Assembly: GCF_001429725.1 (NCBI RefSeq)
Contig: NZ_LMHV01000012.1
Location: 186,875 to 250,874, forward strand
Length of the DNA stretch: 64,000 nucleotides
Source of the DNA: Rhizobium sp. Root708
Lineage (GTDB): Bacteria; Pseudomonadota; Alphaproteobacteria; Rhizobiales; Rhizobiaceae
Reading direction: 5' to 3'
The notes under the pieces are model-generated. The model saw nothing but the letters and a program-made list of their open reading frames with translations. It was not told where the DNA came from and made no database searches. The translations under genes were made by a program, and so were the position numbers. The number at the start of each line of letters is the position of its first letter. Within the stretch, counting starts at the first letter, position 1. Shown in pieces: positions 17,372-27,049 of this stretch.

Positions 17372-18621
17372 GCTGCTTCCTTGACCTTGACGGCGTCCTT
17401 GAGCGCCTTCACGAGATCCGTACGCTCCCAGGAGAACGAGCCGTCGCGGCCGGCCTTGCGGCCGAAGTGGCCATAGGCGGAAGTCTTGGCGTAGATCGGC
17501 TTGTTGAGGTCGAGGTGACGACGGATGCCGGTCGGCGACAGGTCCATGTTCTTGCGGATCGCGGCTTCGACCTGGTCTTCCGTCACGCCCTTGCCGGTGC
17601 CGTGCAGGTCGACATAGATCGACAGCGGCTGCGCGACGCCGATGGCGTAGGAGAGCTGGATCGTGCAGCGGTCGGAAAGGCCGGCGGCAACGACGTTCTT
17701 TGCGAGGTAGCGCGCAGCATAGGCAGCCGAACGGTCGACCTTGGTCGTGTCCTTGCCGGAGAATGCGCCGCCGCCATGCGGAGCCGCACCGCCGTAGGTG
17801 TCGACGATGATCTTGCGGCCGGTGAGGCCGGCGTCACCATCGGGACCGCCGATGACGAACTTGCCGGTCGGGTTGATGTACCACTTGCAATCGCTGGCGA
17901 TCGGCAGGTCGCCAAGCGCTTCGCGGATGTAGGGTTCGACAACGGCACGAACCTTCTTGGAATCCCAGCTGTCGTCGAGATGCTGGGTGGAAAGAACGAT
18001 CGAGGTCACTTCGGAAGGCTTGCCGTCGACGTAGCGGACAGTCACCTGGCTCTTGGCATCGGGGCCGAGCTTGGCGACATCGCCGTCGCCCTTCTTGCGG
18101 GCGGTTGCGAGCAGCTGCAGGATCTTGTGCGAGTAGTAGATCGGCGCCGGCATGAGGTCAGGCGTTTCCTTGCAGGCGTAGCCGAACATGATCCCCTGGT
18201 CGCCTGCACCTTCGTCACCCTGCTGATCGGCAGCGTTGTCGACGCCCTGGGCGATATCGGCGGACTGCGAGTGCAGCAGCACGTCGATCTTCGCCGTCTT
18301 CCAGTGGAAGCCGTCCTGCTCGTAGCCGATGTCCTTGATGGCGCGGCGGGCCGCGGCCTTGAACTTCGACGGGTTGATGACGTCGTTACCGTTCTTGTCC
18401 TTCTTCATCAGGCTCGGGGGCAAGCGAACCTCGCCGGCGATGATGACGCGGTTGGTGGTCGCCAGCGTCTCGCAGGCGATGCGCACGCCCCATGGATTGA
18501 CGCCGGTCTTGGTGGCTTCGCGATAGACCAGATCCACGATCTCGTCGGAGATGCGGTCACACACCTTGTCCGGATGACCTTCTGCAACTGACTCGCTGGT
18601 GAAGAGATAATTGGCGCGCAT
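17368..18621 (-). CDS. metK: S-adenosylmethionine synthetase
   Basis: A 417-residue enzyme making SAM from methionine and ATP. It starts [22 protein letters not shown] and contains the methionine/ATP-site motif [12 protein letters not shown] and the phosphate loop [12 protein letters not shown] 18621 is preferred, with GAGGGA about 7 bp upstream; the longer frame to 18732 has no similarity. The 182-bp leader holds a perfect 8+8 bp inverted repeat (18695-18716) and a stable hairpin (18649-18667), so control at both DNA and RNA level is possible. The alphaproteobacterial metK length (longer than E. coli) is as expected. Confidence 0.96.
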   Translation of the reverse strand: MRANYLFTSESVAEGHPDKVCDRISDEIVDLVYREATKTGVNPWGVRIACETLATTNRVIIAGEVRLPPSLMKKDKNGNDVINPSKFKAAARRAIKDIGYEQDGFHWKTAKIDVLLHSQSADIAQGVDNAADQQGDEGAGDQGIMFGYACKETPDLMPAPIYYSHKILQLLATARKKGDGDVAKLGPDAKSQVTVRYVDGKPSEVTSIVLSTQHLDDSWDSKKVRAVVEPYIREALGDLPIASDCKWYINPTGKFVIGGPDGDAGLTGRKIIVDTYGGAAPHGGGAFSGKDTTKVDRSAAYAARYLAKNVVAAGLSDRCTIQLSYAIGVAQPLSIYVDLHGTGKGVTEDQVEAAIRKNMDLSPTGIRRHLDLNKPIYAKTSAYGHFGRKAGRDGSFSWERTDLVKALKDAVKVKEAA

Positions 18622-18648
18622 TTCGGGATTTCCCTCAAAGAACAAAAG

Positions 18649-18667
18649 CTGGGTAGTAGGTACCCAG
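18649..18667 (-). other. Hairpin in the metK 5' leader
   Basis: CTGGGTA (18649-18655) and TACCCAG (18661-18667) form a perfect 7-bp stem with a 5-nt loop, 27 bp upstream of the metK start. I cannot match it to a known SAM riboswitch class. Confidence 0.45.
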
Positions 18668-18694
18668 TTCAGGGGCGAAAAACAAGCGTAGAAG

Positions 18695-18716
18695 GACATA
18701 AATATATCTTTATGTC
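18695..18716 (-). promoter_or_regulatory. Palindromic operator-like site upstream of metK
   Basis: GACATAAA (18695-18702) and TTTATGTC (18709-18716) are perfect inverted repeats around a 6-bp AT core. It is placed where a repressor of metK would bind. It looks like operators of ArsR-family SAH-responsive regulators (SahR) of methionine-cycle genes, but I recall that motif only approximately. Confidence 0.5.
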
Positions 18717-18803
18717 TGCGGCAAAGTGGCAAATTATGCCCTAAAACGCAGAAAAAGCGGCCATTTCGACCGCTTTCCCAAAACTCTGTATTTTTGTGGG
18801 CGA

Positions 18804-19223
18804 TTATTCGCTGTCGGCTTCGGCCGCGAGCGCCTTGACCAGTTCGACCACCTTGCGGCGGACCTTGGGGTCGGTAATCTTGACGAAGGCCCGGTTGAGT
18901 TGCAGGCCCTCCGAAGAGGAGAGGAAGTCAACCACGTAGTTTGAGCTGGAGGCCTCTGCCATCCCGGTCAGCATGCCGGACTGTTCGCCGGGTGCGTCCT
19001 CGAAGAAGAATGAAACCGGCACGTTCAGGATGCTGGAAATATTCTGGAGGCGGCTTGCACCAACACGGTTGGTGCCTTTTTCGTATTTCTGGATCTGCTG
19101 GAATGTAATGCCGAGGCTTTCCCCTAGTTTTTCCTGGCTCATTCCAAGCATTGTGCGGCGAAGGCGAATGCGACTGCCAACGTGGATGTCGATGGGGTTT
19201 GGCTTCTTCTTATTTTCAATCAT
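18804..19223 (-). CDS. praR: XRE-family regulator PraR/PhrR
   Basis: A 139-residue DNA-binding protein with a Cro/CI helix-turn-helix at about residues 16-70 ([41 protein letters not shown]) and an acidic C-terminal tail. Its place between lnt (actA) and metK is that of PhrR in Sinorhizobium and PraR in Rhizobium, regulators linked to acid stress, quorum sensing and surface attachment. Two TTCAA half-sites spaced 10 bp apart lie just upstream (19245-19259) and could be an autoregulatory site, which is speculative. It is separated from lnt by 152 bp and so probably has its own promoter. Confidence 0.85.
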   Translation of the reverse strand: MIENKKKPNPIDIHVGSRIRLRRTMLGMSQEKLGESLGITFQQIQKYEKGTNRVGASRLQNISSILNVPVSFFFEDAPGEQSGMLTGMAEASSSNYVVDFLSSSEGLQLNRAFVKITDPKVRRKVVELVKALAAEADSE

Positions 19224-19375
19224 GGTCCTGCCCTAACAATAATTTTCAACCTTGTTCAAACCGGCATGCCCAAACCCATCCCCAAAACGCCACGTTGCAA
19301 AGCTTTGATTAATCACCTTGAAACATACGTTAAGAACGCCGATCGCAACCACTATGCAATTTTAGGGGTTTTCGG

Positions 19376-20980
19376 TCAATTCTGCTTGAAAACAAAACCA
19401 AAGCGCGAACCGGCTGCAATTGCAAACAGAAGTATTTCGATCAACCAGAAGTACCTTTGTCGCGCATATGTCGAACCGCTACTAAATGCACTTCTATCAA
19501 GGGTTGCGTCGACAAAGCCAGTTTCATTGAGGGCGAGGCCAGCCACGACGCGCCCTTTGGCATCCACCAGGGCCGAAATGCCGCTGTTGCCGTCGCGAAT
19601 CAATGGCAGACCCGTCTCCACCGCGCGCACACGCGCCTGTTGAAAGTGCTGATAAGGCCCGGGCGTCGCGCCAAACCAGGCGTCGTTCGTCACATTGAGA
19701 ATTGCAGCCGCCGAGCCGATGTCGCCGGTCATCTCGTCGGGGAATATGATTTCGTAACAGACGAGCGGGTAGAGCTTGAGCCCACCTGGCAACGTCAACA
19801 GCTGACGATTGGCTGCGGCCGAAAAACCGCCCGGCATCTCCACGATATTCTGTATGCCAAACTCGTTCAGAATGCTTTCGAACGGCATGTATTCGCCGAA
19901 GGGCACGAGGTGAACCTTGTCGGCGGCGCCGATGATCTGTCCGCGTCCGTCGATCACATAGATCGAATTATAGTAGCGCGGCGGGTTGCCGGGTCCCATG
20001 TCTTCGACACGCACGGCGCCGGCCATCAGGATCTGGTTGTCGTCAAGCGTATCGGCGATCCGCGTGAGCGCGTCCTGATTGTCGGTCAGGATGAAGGGGA
20101 TTGCTGTTTCCGGCCAGACGATGATGTCAGGCTTCTTGCTTCCATCCTTGGGCGGCTCGGCCGAAAGCTTCAGATGTTTTTCGAAGATCGCCGCGCGATC
20201 CCCGTCGCTATCCATTTTCGCTGTCTGCTCGATCATCGGCTGGACGAGACGAACGACCGGGCTCTTGCCATCGGCTTTCGGCGTGACGGCGGAGGGGCCA
20301 TAGAGCGTATAGGCGCCGTAGCCGAGATGGGCCGCGAAGATCAGGGCTGCGAGCGGCAGGCCCAATTTCGCTCCCTGTCGGGTCCCGAGAAGGGCAGGCG
20401 CGCTGAAGACGAAAACGGCAAGCGCGGTGATCCCCATGATGCCGATCACATGTGCCGACTGCATCATCAGCGGAACCGGTGTCATTGCGTAGCCGATCGC
20501 GTTCCAGGGGAAGCCGGTGAAGACCACGCTTCTTGTCCACTCCAGCAATCCGAAGCTTGCCGCGAGTGCTGCAATTCGGCCGATGCCGTCGGACCAGAAG
20601 ACCCGCGCCAGCGCGGTCGCCAGGCCGTAGAAGATGGCAAGCAGGGCAGGGAGGCCAAAGATGGCCAGCGGCAGCGCCCAGGCGAACTCTTCCGCGTCGA
20701 TCATCAGGGCATGGCCAAGCCACCAGAGGCCGGCGACGAAGTAACCGAAACCGAACAGCCATCCTATCACGAAGGACGGCCATAGCCGCCCGACGGGATT
20801 GCTGTTCGGCGCAGCCGCGGAGCCGTCGATCAACCACACCAGCAGCGTGAACGAGACGAACATGGCGGCAAAGAAGCCGATCGGCGGGAGTGCCAGGACC
20901 CCGAATGCGCCGGCAAACACGGCCAACAACATTCTCCTGAAACCCCAGACCAGGATAACCTTGTCCGCAAGTCGCTCCAT
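19376..20980 (-). CDS. lnt: Apolipoprotein N-acyltransferase
   Basis: A 534-residue inner-membrane enzyme adding the third acyl chain to lipoproteins. The N-terminal half (about residues 1-215) carries several membrane segments. The nitrilase-like domain then shows the catalytic triad blocks VWPETAIPF (Glu), KVHLVPFGEYMPFE (Lys) and LVCYEIIFPD (Cys). A final membrane segment (YFWLIEILLFAIAAGSRFGF) closes the protein. ATG 20980 is preferred to the GTG two codons upstream. In Sinorhizobium medicae the ortholog is actA, needed for acid tolerance and located next to phrR, as here. Confidence 0.95.
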   Translation of the reverse strand: MERLADKVILVWGFRRMLLAVFAGAFGVLALPPIGFFAAMFVSFTLLVWLIDGSAAAPNSNPVGRLWPSFVIGWLFGFGYFVAGLWWLGHALMIDAEEFAWALPLAIFGLPALLAIFYGLATALARVFWSDGIGRIAALAASFGLLEWTRSVVFTGFPWNAIGYAMTPVPLMMQSAHVIGIMGITALAVFVFSAPALLGTRQGAKLGLPLAALIFAAHLGYGAYTLYGPSAVTPKADGKSPVVRLVQPMIEQTAKMDSDGDRAAIFEKHLKLSAEPPKDGSKKPDIIVWPETAIPFILTDNQDALTRIADTLDDNQILMAGAVRVEDMGPGNPPRYYNSIYVIDGRGQIIGAADKVHLVPFGEYMPFESILNEFGIQNIVEMPGGFSAAANRQLLTLPGGLKLYPLVCYEIIFPDEMTGDIGSAAAILNVTNDAWFGATPGPYQHFQQARVRAVETGLPLIRDGNSGISALVDAKGRVVAGLALNETGFVDATLDRSAFSSGSTYARQRYFWLIEILLFAIAAGSRFGFVFKQN

Positions 20981-21057
20981 GCACACCCCGCCAAGCCGCG
21001 AATCAATCAGGACCGCAGTCTTTCAAAAAAGGCACAGTTTGTCGTGGCTTGCGGCGA

Positions 21058-22212
21058 TCAGTTTGCCGTCGGAACCTCGGTCTGGCGGTCATCGCCATGC
21101 TCCGGACCCGACATGCCGTCGCCATCCGACTTTACACGGCGACGGAGAGCCTGGCGCTTGCGGGTAATCCGCACGCGCTTGATGCGCCGGGGATCGGCAT
21201 CGAGAATGTGGAACTCGAAACCGGGCATGGCCTGGACAAGCTCGCCGCGCACGGGAATGCGGCCGAGTTCGGAGAAGATGAGGCCGCCCAGCGTGTCGAC
21301 TTCGTCAACCTGTTCGGCGATGTCGAAGTCGGGACCGATCGCTTCCGCGATCTCCTCGAGTTCGACGCGCGCATCGGCGACGAACACGTCTTCGGTGATG
21401 CGCTTGAACATCACTTCTTCGTCATCGTGTTCATCATCGATATCGCCAACGACCATCTCGACGATGTCTTCGTGCGACGCCAGTCCATCGGTACCGCCGT
21501 ACTCATCGATGACAAGCGCCATCTGGGTGCGGTTCACCTGCATGCGCCGCAGCAGATCGGCGGCGAGCATGGAAGGCGGAACGAACAAGATCTTCCGGAT
21601 GATACCGGCCTCGGTCAGCGTCTTCTGCAGGTCCACGCGCGAAAGATCGAAGTTCGGTCTGGCGACGCGGGGTGCCTTCTGCAGATGTTCGGGAGAAACG
21701 TCGACAAGCGGTTCGGCAGGCTTCGCAGCCTTCGTGCTGCCGCGGCGCTTGTTGCGCGCCTGCTTGGCAATGTGGGACAGCAGGTCGCGGATATGAACCA
21801 TCCCGCGCGGGTCGTCGAGCGTATCGGCGTAAACAGGCATGCGCGACCGGCCGGATTCCTCGAACAGGATCATCAACTCGCCGATGGTGATGTTTTGATC
21901 GACCGCTTCGATGTCGGCGCGCGGCACCATGACATCGGCGACACGCACTTCGCGGAAGCGAAGGATGTTGTGCAACATCGCCCGCTCGTCGGGCGAAAAC
22001 ACATCGCCATCTGCCGCGTCGGTCAGCAACGCATCGGTGATGTCCTCACGAAGGCGGGAAACCTGCTGCGGTCTCAGGATGCGCGCAGCCCGCGACCAAA
22101 AGGATTGGGATCGTCCGGACTGCCTACTACTACTGCCACCCTCGTCGGATGAGGAGGAGGATTGGTCGGTGTCCTTGGCCTCTGCGGCCGGTCTAGTCGT
22201 AAAGTCGCTCAT
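21058..22212 (-). CDS. tlyC: Hemolysin-family CBS-domain protein (TlyC/CorC)
   Basis: A 384-residue cytoplasmic protein of the CorC/TlyC family. A Ser/Gly-rich N-terminal tail is followed by two CBS domains (about residues 90-240, from [43 protein letters not shown]) and a C-terminal transporter-associated domain. An unusual insert of Lys/Arg/Ala-rich sequence sits between the CBS repeats ([18 protein letters not shown]). No membrane domain is present. Members are linked to Mg/Co efflux; the hemolysin name is historical. The start overlaps the ybeY stop by 4 bp. Confidence 0.9.
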   Translation of the reverse strand: MSDFTTRPAAEAKDTDQSSSSSDEGGSSSRQSGRSQSFWSRAARILRPQQVSRLREDITDALLTDAADGDVFSPDERAMLHNILRFREVRVADVMVPRADIEAVDQNITIGELMILFEESGRSRMPVYADTLDDPRGMVHIRDLLSHIAKQARNKRRGSTKAAKPAEPLVDVSPEHLQKAPRVARPNFDLSRVDLQKTLTEAGIIRKILFVPPSMLAADLLRRMQVNRTQMALVIDEYGGTDGLASHEDIVEMVVGDIDDEHDDEEVMFKRITEDVFVADARVELEEIAEAIGPDFDIAEQVDEVDTLGGLIFSELGRIPVRGELVQAMPGFEFHILDADPRRIKRVRITRKRQALRRRVKSDGDGMSGPEHGDDRQTEVPTAN

Positions 22213-22724
22213 GGTTCCATTTTAAGGTCTTGACCCTCGTATGGGTCAGATAGGCCGAGTTCCGCCAAAATGCGAGTCTCCAGCCCCTCCATTATCTCGG
22301 CTTCAGCATCATTATTATGATCGTAGCCGAAGAGATGCAAGAAACCGTGCACCATTAAGTGAGTGAGGTGGTCGTCGAAGCTCTTCTCGAGCTCGACCGC
22401 CTCCCGCTCCACGGTCTCTTTTGCGATGATGATATCGCCAAACATGGGCCCCGGCACCTTGCCCGGCTTCACCGGGAAGGCAGGAAAGGACAGCACGTTG
22501 GTCGGCTTGTCCTTGCCGCGCCATTCGGCGTTGATGTCCTGGATCGAGGCATCATTGGTGAAAACCAGCGACACCTCGGGCACCATTTTTGGAAAGGGCT
22601 GCTTGACCGTCTCGCGAAGGTAGATGGCCGCCGTCTCCAGCACCCGATCCGCCAATGCATGCAACGCATCTTCGGAAGGCCAGTCGCCTTCCTCGATGCT
22701 GATCTGTATGTCGAGTTCGGCCAT
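22209..22724 (-). CDS. ybeY: Endoribonuclease/rRNA maturation factor YbeY
   Basis: A 171-residue zinc-dependent RNase required for 16S rRNA 3' end maturation and ribosome quality control. The metal-binding signature [11 protein letters not shown] (H-x3-H-x5-H) is intact near residue 130, preceded by [10 protein letters not shown]. The ATG at 22724 overlaps the phoH stop by one base; the TTG just before is not needed. Its order phoH-ybeY-tlyC is conserved widely in proteobacteria. In Sinorhizobium the ortholog affects symbiosis and sRNA-like control. Confidence 0.96.
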   Translation of the reverse strand: MAELDIQISIEEGDWPSEDALHALADRVLETAAIYLRETVKQPFPKMVPEVSLVFTNDASIQDINAEWRGKDKPTNVLSFPAFPVKPGKVPGPMFGDIIIAKETVEREAVELEKSFDDHLTHLMVHGFLHLFGYDHNNDAEAEIMEGLETRILAELGLSDPYEGQDLKMEP

Positions 22725-23776
22725 CAATCCTGCCGGCTGGCGTCCTCTGCTTCCGCGATGTAGGTCGAGTCGTAAGCCTTTACGATGCGGCCGACAAGCG
22801 GGTGGCGCACAACATCCGTATCGCGGAAGCGAACGATCGAGACGCCCTCCACGTCGTTCAGCAGCCGAAGAGCCTCTACCAGTCCGGATTTTACGCCGCG
22901 CGGCAAGTCGATCTGGCTCGGATCGCCGGTGACGATCATGCGCGAGTTCTCGCCGAGACGCGTCAGGAACATCTTCATCTGCATCGATGTCGAGTTCTGC
23001 GCTTCGTCGAGGATAACGGCTGCGTTTGCGAGCGTCCGTCCGCGCATGAAGGCGAGCGGGGCGATTTCGATGACGCCGGCCGTGATTGCTCGCTCGACCT
23101 TGTCGCCGGGCATCATGTCATAGAGCGCGTCATAAAGAGGCCGAAGATATGGATCGACCTTTTCCTTCATGTCGCCGGGAAGGAAGCCGAGGCGTTCGCC
23201 GGCTTCGACGGCCGGTCGCGAAAGGATGATCTTTTCGACGGCGCCGCGTTCCAGCAGCTGGGCCGCGTGCGCGACCGCGAGGTAGGTCTTGCCGGTGCCG
23301 GCGGGACCGACACCGAAAACCAGCTCCGCGCGTTCCAGCGCGCGCATATAGGCATCCTGGGTCGGCGTGCGGGCAATGATGGTTTTCTTGCGTGTGGAAA
23401 CCTGCGCCATGGTCAGCTTGGCCTTACGCTCCAAGGTTGGCAGGCTCAGCTGATCGTCCGCTGCAACCGCCATGCGGATCGCGCCTTCGACATCCGATCT
23501 TTCCACGCTGCCACCTTTCTGAAGCTTCTCGTAAAGATAATCCAGCGTCCGCCGAGCCTGATTGGTGGTGACGATGTCACCCGTAATCACAACGGAATTG
23601 CCACGCGCTCGGGCGTCGATGTTGAGACGCTCTTCGAGCAGCTTCAAATTCTGGTCGAATTGACCGAAAAGCTCACTGGCGAACCGATTGTTCTCGAACG
23701 TCAGGACAAAGTGATTGGCGTCGCTCGCTATGCGTGGGTGGCGCGGTGAAGAAGAAACCAATTCTTGTCCGTTCAA
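22724..23776 (-). CDS. phoH: PhoH-like ATPase (YbeZ)
   Basis: A 350-residue P-loop ATPase. Walker A is [15 protein letters not shown] (near residue 160), Walker B is [18 protein letters not shown], and [11 protein letters not shown] is the third conserved block. An N-terminal KH-like region precedes the ATPase. It works with YbeY in RNA metabolism and its gene overlaps ybeY by 1 bp. It begins 18 bp after miaB ends. The name PhoH reflects phosphate control in E. coli, which I do not see evidence for here. Confidence 0.94.
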   Translation of the reverse strand: MNGQELVSSSPRHPRIASDANHFVLTFENNRFASELFGQFDQNLKLLEERLNIDARARGNSVVITGDIVTTNQARRTLDYLYEKLQKGGSVERSDVEGAIRMAVAADDQLSLPTLERKAKLTMAQVSTRKKTIIARTPTQDAYMRALERAELVFGVGPAGTGKTYLAVAHAAQLLERGAVEKIILSRPAVEAGERLGFLPGDMKEKVDPYLRPLYDALYDMMPGDKVERAITAGVIEIAPLAFMRGRTLANAAVILDEAQNSTSMQMKMFLTRLGENSRMIVTGDPSQIDLPRGVKSGLVEALRLLNDVEGVSIVRFRDTDVVRHPLVGRIVKAYDSTYIAEAEDASRQD

Positions 23777-23794
23777 GCGGTCAGGCTCCCTGGG

Positions 23795-25204
23795 TTAGAC
23801 CTCGGCCTCTGCAATCTCGGCAAACAGGCTGTTGGTTCCGGTTCCGGTGATTCGCACATTAATAATGTCACCGATTCGCGATGCTTTTGCATCAACATTC
23901 ACTGATTGAAGCCACGGAGAACGGCCTATAAGCTGTCCTGGCATGCGACCGGGCTTTTCAAGCAACAGTTCGATCGTCTTTCCGACACAGGATTCGGCAA
24001 ATTCCAGCTGCTGCTTCAAGAGAAGCGCCTGCAGGCGTTCGAGCCGTTCTGCCTTGATCTCTTCCGGCACCTGGTCCTTCAGCTCCGCACCGGGCGTGCC
24101 CGGCCGTGTCGAGTACTTGAAAGAGAAGGCCTGCGCATAGCGCACCTTCTCCACCAGACGCAGTGTATCTTCAAAATCCTGGTCTGTCTCCCCCGGAAAG
24201 CCGACGATGAAATCGCCGGAGAGGGCGATGTCGGGGCGGGCGGCACGAATGCGTTCGATCAGGGTCAGATATTCGGCTGCCGTATGGCGCCGGTTCATCG
24301 CTTTCAGGATGCGGTCGGAACCGGCCTGAACCGGCAGGTGCAGATAGGGCATCAGCGCGCGCAAGTCTCTGTGCGCCTCGATCAGGCGGTCGTCCATGTC
24401 GCGCGGGTGGCTGGTCGTGTAGCGCAGACGCGCAAGTCCGGGAATCTCGGCCAGCCGGTAAAGCAGGTCGCCAAGCGTCCATTCCTCGCCGTTCGGGCCG
24501 AGGCCGTGCCAGGCATTGACGTTCTGGCCGAGCAGGGTCACCTCGCGGACGCCGCCCTCGACGAGCTTCTGCGCTTCCTCGACGATCTGGCTGACCGGCC
24601 GCGACACTTCCGAACCGCGGGTATAGGGCACGACACAAAAGGTGCAGAATTTGTCGCAGCCTTCCTGGACGGTCAGGAAGGACGTCACGCCGCGCGAGCG
24701 GATCTGCTTGGCCTCGGCGATCGGCAGATGCTCGAACTTGTCTTCGAGCGCGTATTCGGTATCGACGATCCGCTGCCCTTCCTTCGCCTTGCGCAGCGCT
24801 TCCGGCAGGCGGTGATAGGTCTGCGGCCCGATGACGACATCGACGGCAGGCGCGCGGCGTAGAATTTCTTCGCCCTCGGCCTGCGCAACGCAGCCGGCAA
24901 CGCCGATCATGAATTCGCGGCCCTGCTTGTTGCGCTCTTTCTTCATGTCGCGCAGGCGACCGAGAGCCGAATAGACCTTTTCGGCGGCCTTCTCGCGGAT
25001 ATGACAGGTGTTCAGCAGGACGAGGTCAGCCTCGGCCATGTCCTCTGTCTGCTCATAGCCGTCACGCGCGAGCGCATCGCTCATGCGCGTCGAGTCATAG
25101 ACATTCATCTGACAGCCATAGGTCTTGATGAATACCTTGCGGCTGTTGCTGCCATCGCGGAGATCGGTCTCCGGGGCCGGAAGAAGGGCGCTGTCCTGAG
25201 TCAT
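23795..25204 (-). CDS. miaB: tRNA-2-methylthio-N6-dimethylallyladenosine synthase MiaB
   Basis: A 469-residue methylthiotransferase that converts i6A37 to ms2i6A37 in tRNAs. The N-terminal UPF0004 domain carries its three cysteines ([26 protein letters not shown]) for one 4Fe-4S cluster. The radical SAM motif [16 protein letters not shown] holds the second cluster, and a TRAM domain ends the protein. Length and order are normal. It sits between olsA (48 bp gap) and phoH (18 bp gap). Confidence 0.97.
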   Translation of the reverse strand: MTQDSALLPAPETDLRDGSNSRKVFIKTYGCQMNVYDSTRMSDALARDGYEQTEDMAEADLVLLNTCHIREKAAEKVYSALGRLRDMKKERNKQGREFMIGVAGCVAQAEGEEILRRAPAVDVVIGPQTYHRLPEALRKAKEGQRIVDTEYALEDKFEHLPIAEAKQIRSRGVTSFLTVQEGCDKFCTFCVVPYTRGSEVSRPVSQIVEEAQKLVEGGVREVTLLGQNVNAWHGLGPNGEEWTLGDLLYRLAEIPGLARLRYTTSHPRDMDDRLIEAHRDLRALMPYLHLPVQAGSDRILKAMNRRHTAAEYLTLIERIRAARPDIALSGDFIVGFPGETDQDFEDTLRLVEKVRYAQAFSFKYSTRPGTPGAELKDQVPEEIKAERLERLQALLLKQQLEFAESCVGKTIELLLEKPGRMPGQLIGRSPWLQSVNVDAKASRIGDIINVRITGTGTNSLFAEIAEAEV

Positions 25205-25252
25205 GGCCGGCTATTTAGTGGTTTTTCATGCGCGAGAAAAGGAAATCTTCTC

Positions 25253-26050
25253 TCAGGCAGCCTCGCGACCGCGCAGCGCTGCCCCGAGCATCGCGCGGAT
25301 GCGGTGGGCGATGGTTGCGCTGACTTCCTTGCGCTTGCTGTCCCCTCGGTAGGGAATGGCTTCTCCGAAATGCACTTCGACATCGAAGGCACCGCATCTC
25401 AGCATGTCCTTCAGGTGCGGCAGCATCTCGACATCGCCAGGCCAAGAGGCAAGCGGACGGTGGTAGCGCCCCATCGGCAGGCCCTGCGCCTTCGTGTAGG
25501 CGACCGCCACCGGCTGGACGTAGACCGTACCGCTCGGCGATGCCGGCACAGCCATGGCGGCTGCGCCAAACAGGGAGGACTTCACCTCGAGCAGGCGGTT
25601 GCCGTCCGAGGTCGTGCCCTCGGGAAAGAGCACGACGATCTCGCCGTCGGCCATGCGGCCGGCAATCTCGTTCGCCTGGTTGCCCGTCTTGTGCTTCTCT
25701 TCGCGCACAACGAAGACGCTTTTTTGCAGCTTCGCCAGCGTCCCGAAGATCGGCCAGTCCCGCACCTCGGTCTTGGCGATGAATGCGACGTCCGCGACCG
25801 CCGAGAGGACCATGATGTCCATCCACGAGGAATGATTGGCGCAGAGCATCAGCGGCCGCCGCGTCTCCATATTGCCGCGAATGTGGATGCGGATGCCGAG
25901 ACAGAAGCAGACCGTGCGGTGCCACATGCGGGGCAGCCAACGTCGCATCTTCCAGTCGTAGCGCAGTGCCAGCAATTGCCACGGCATCAGCAGAATGCTT
26001 GCGAGGAGAATGACGATGCCCGCGAAGGCGACACGCAGCCAGGCGATCAA
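25253..26050 (-). CDS. olsA: 1-acyl-sn-glycerol-3-phosphate acyltransferase family, probable lyso-ornithine lipid O-acyltransferase OlsA
   Basis: A 265-residue PlsC-fold protein with an N-terminal membrane anchor (about residues 8-30), the NHSSWMD acyltransferase motif (H-x4-D) near residue 73 and VVLFPEGTTSDG near residue 140. By motif alone it could be the phosphatidic-acid-forming PlsC. The location between miaB and the Fur/Mur gene is that of Sinorhizobium olsA, which acylates lyso-ornithine lipid made by OlsB, and olsB is present at 42109-42984. OlsA is therefore the favoured name. Ornithine lipids are phosphorus-free membrane lipids used under phosphate limitation. Confidence 0.8.
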   Translation of the reverse strand: MIAWLRVAFAGIVILLASILLMPWQLLALRYDWKMRRWLPRMWHRTVCFCLGIRIHIRGNMETRRPLMLCANHSSWMDIMVLSAVADVAFIAKTEVRDWPIFGTLAKLQKSVFVVREEKHKTGNQANEIAGRMADGEIVVLFPEGTTSDGNRLLEVKSSLFGAAAMAVPASPSGTVYVQPVAVAYTKAQGLPMGRYHRPLASWPGDVEMLPHLKDMLRCGAFDVEVHFGEAIPYRGDSKRKEVSATIAHRIRAMLGAALRGREAA

Positions 26051-26083
26051 AGAGAAGACTCCCGGGCTGCGCAGCTCATGACC

Positions 26084-26512
26084 TCAGTGCTCGTCCTTCT
26101 TCAGCGGAATGCCGTAGAGTTCCAGCCGATGATCGACGAGTTGGAAGCCATGTTCACGCGCGATGCGTTCCTGCAGTGCCTCGATTTCCGGCGAGCGGAA
26201 TTCGATGACCATGCCCGACTTCAGGTCGATCAGATGATCGTGGTGTTCTTCCGGAACGGTCTCGTAGCGCGAGCGGCCGTCGCGGAAGTCGTGGCGCGCG
26301 ATGATGCCCGCATCCTCGAAGAGCTTGACCGTGCGATAAACCGTGGAGATCGAGATCTTGGCGTCGACCTTGACCGAACGGCGATAGAGTTCCTCGACGT
26401 CGGGATGGTCAGCGGATTCCTCGAGAATGCGCGCAATGACGCGGCGCTGCTCGGTCATTCGCATGCCGCGCTCAGCGCAAAGCTCCTCCAGGGTCTTGGC
26501 CACTTCCGTCAT
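26084..26512 (-). CDS. mur: Fur-family regulator (rhizobial Fur/Mur, manganese-responsive)
   Basis: A 142-residue Fur protein: winged helix at about residues 5-80 (RMTEQRRVIARILEE, ISISTVYRTVKLFEDAGII), then the metal-binding dimerisation domain with EEHHDHLIDLKSGMVIEF. It lacks the C-terminal CxxC zinc site. In Rhizobium this locus encodes the protein that acts as the manganese uptake regulator Mur, while iron control is done by RirA and Irr. ATG 26512 has GGAAGG about 7 bp upstream; a TTG at 26533 is not needed. It lies 36 bp after rimI and 33 bp before olsA. Confidence 0.88.
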   Translation of the reverse strand: MTEVAKTLEELCAERGMRMTEQRRVIARILEESADHPDVEELYRRSVKVDAKISISTVYRTVKLFEDAGIIARHDFRDGRSRYETVPEEHHDHLIDLKSGMVIEFRSPEIEALQERIAREHGFQLVDHRLELYGIPLKKDEH

Positions 26513-26548
26513 GAGCCGCCTTCCGATAGTCAAACTGCCGTTAGGGAA

Positions 26549-27049
26549 CTAGCGAAGAACACGCTTCATGACAAGCGCCGTGGAGGTCGCACCATTGGCA
26601 TCCTTGTAGTATCCACGGCGTTCGCCGACCTGGTCGAAGCTTAGCTTGCGATAGAGCCCCAATGCGGCCGCGTTGCCGTTGTCGACCTCGAGGAACATGC
26701 TCTCGCCACCGCGAGCCTGGGCCTCGCGGATGGCCGCCTGCATCAGGCGCCAGCCGAGACCGGCCCGCGCCAGCTTCGCCTGCACGGCGATCGTCAGGAT
26801 CTCGGCTTCGCCGGCGGCCTGCCTTGCCAGCACAAAACCCGGCAGCGGCTTTTTCAGGAAGGCGTTGGTCTGGCGTGCGACAAAACCGAAAACGTTGTTC
26901 TGGCTGAGCAGGCTGTAGAATTCTCCATCGCCCCAGGGCTGGGCGAAGCGTTCGCCATGCAGCGTGGCGACGGCGCGGCAATCGTCGCTGTCCATGGCGA
27001 TGATTTCGAATTCCGGCTTCAGCGTCAGATAGGATTCCAACATGGTCAT
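26549..27049 (-). CDS. rimI: Ribosomal protein S18-alanine N-acetyltransferase RimI
   Basis: A 166-residue GNAT acetyltransferase that modifies the N-terminus of ribosomal protein S18. The acetyl-CoA loop region (ILTIAVQAKLARAGLGWRLM), EVDNGNAAALGLYRKLSF and the C-terminal RRGYYKDANG match RimI. It overlaps the tsaB stop by 4 bp (ATGA), as in many bacteria where tsaB and rimI are neighbours. Position 1 is ATG at 27049, with a second Met two codons later. Confidence 0.92.
   Translation of the reverse strand: MTMLESYLTLKPEFEIIAMDSDDCRAVATLHGERFAQPWGDGEFYSLLSQNNVFGFVARQTNAFLKKPLPGFVLARQAAGEAEILTIAVQAKLARAGLGWRLMQAAIREAQARGGESMFLEVDNGNAAALGLYRKLSFDQVGERRGYYKDANGATSTALVMKRVLR

Noticed and set aside
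18622..18803. SAM riboswitch upstream of metK
   Set aside because: The hairpin does not fit the SAM-I, SAM-II or SAM/SAH layouts I know, so it is reported only as an unassigned structure.
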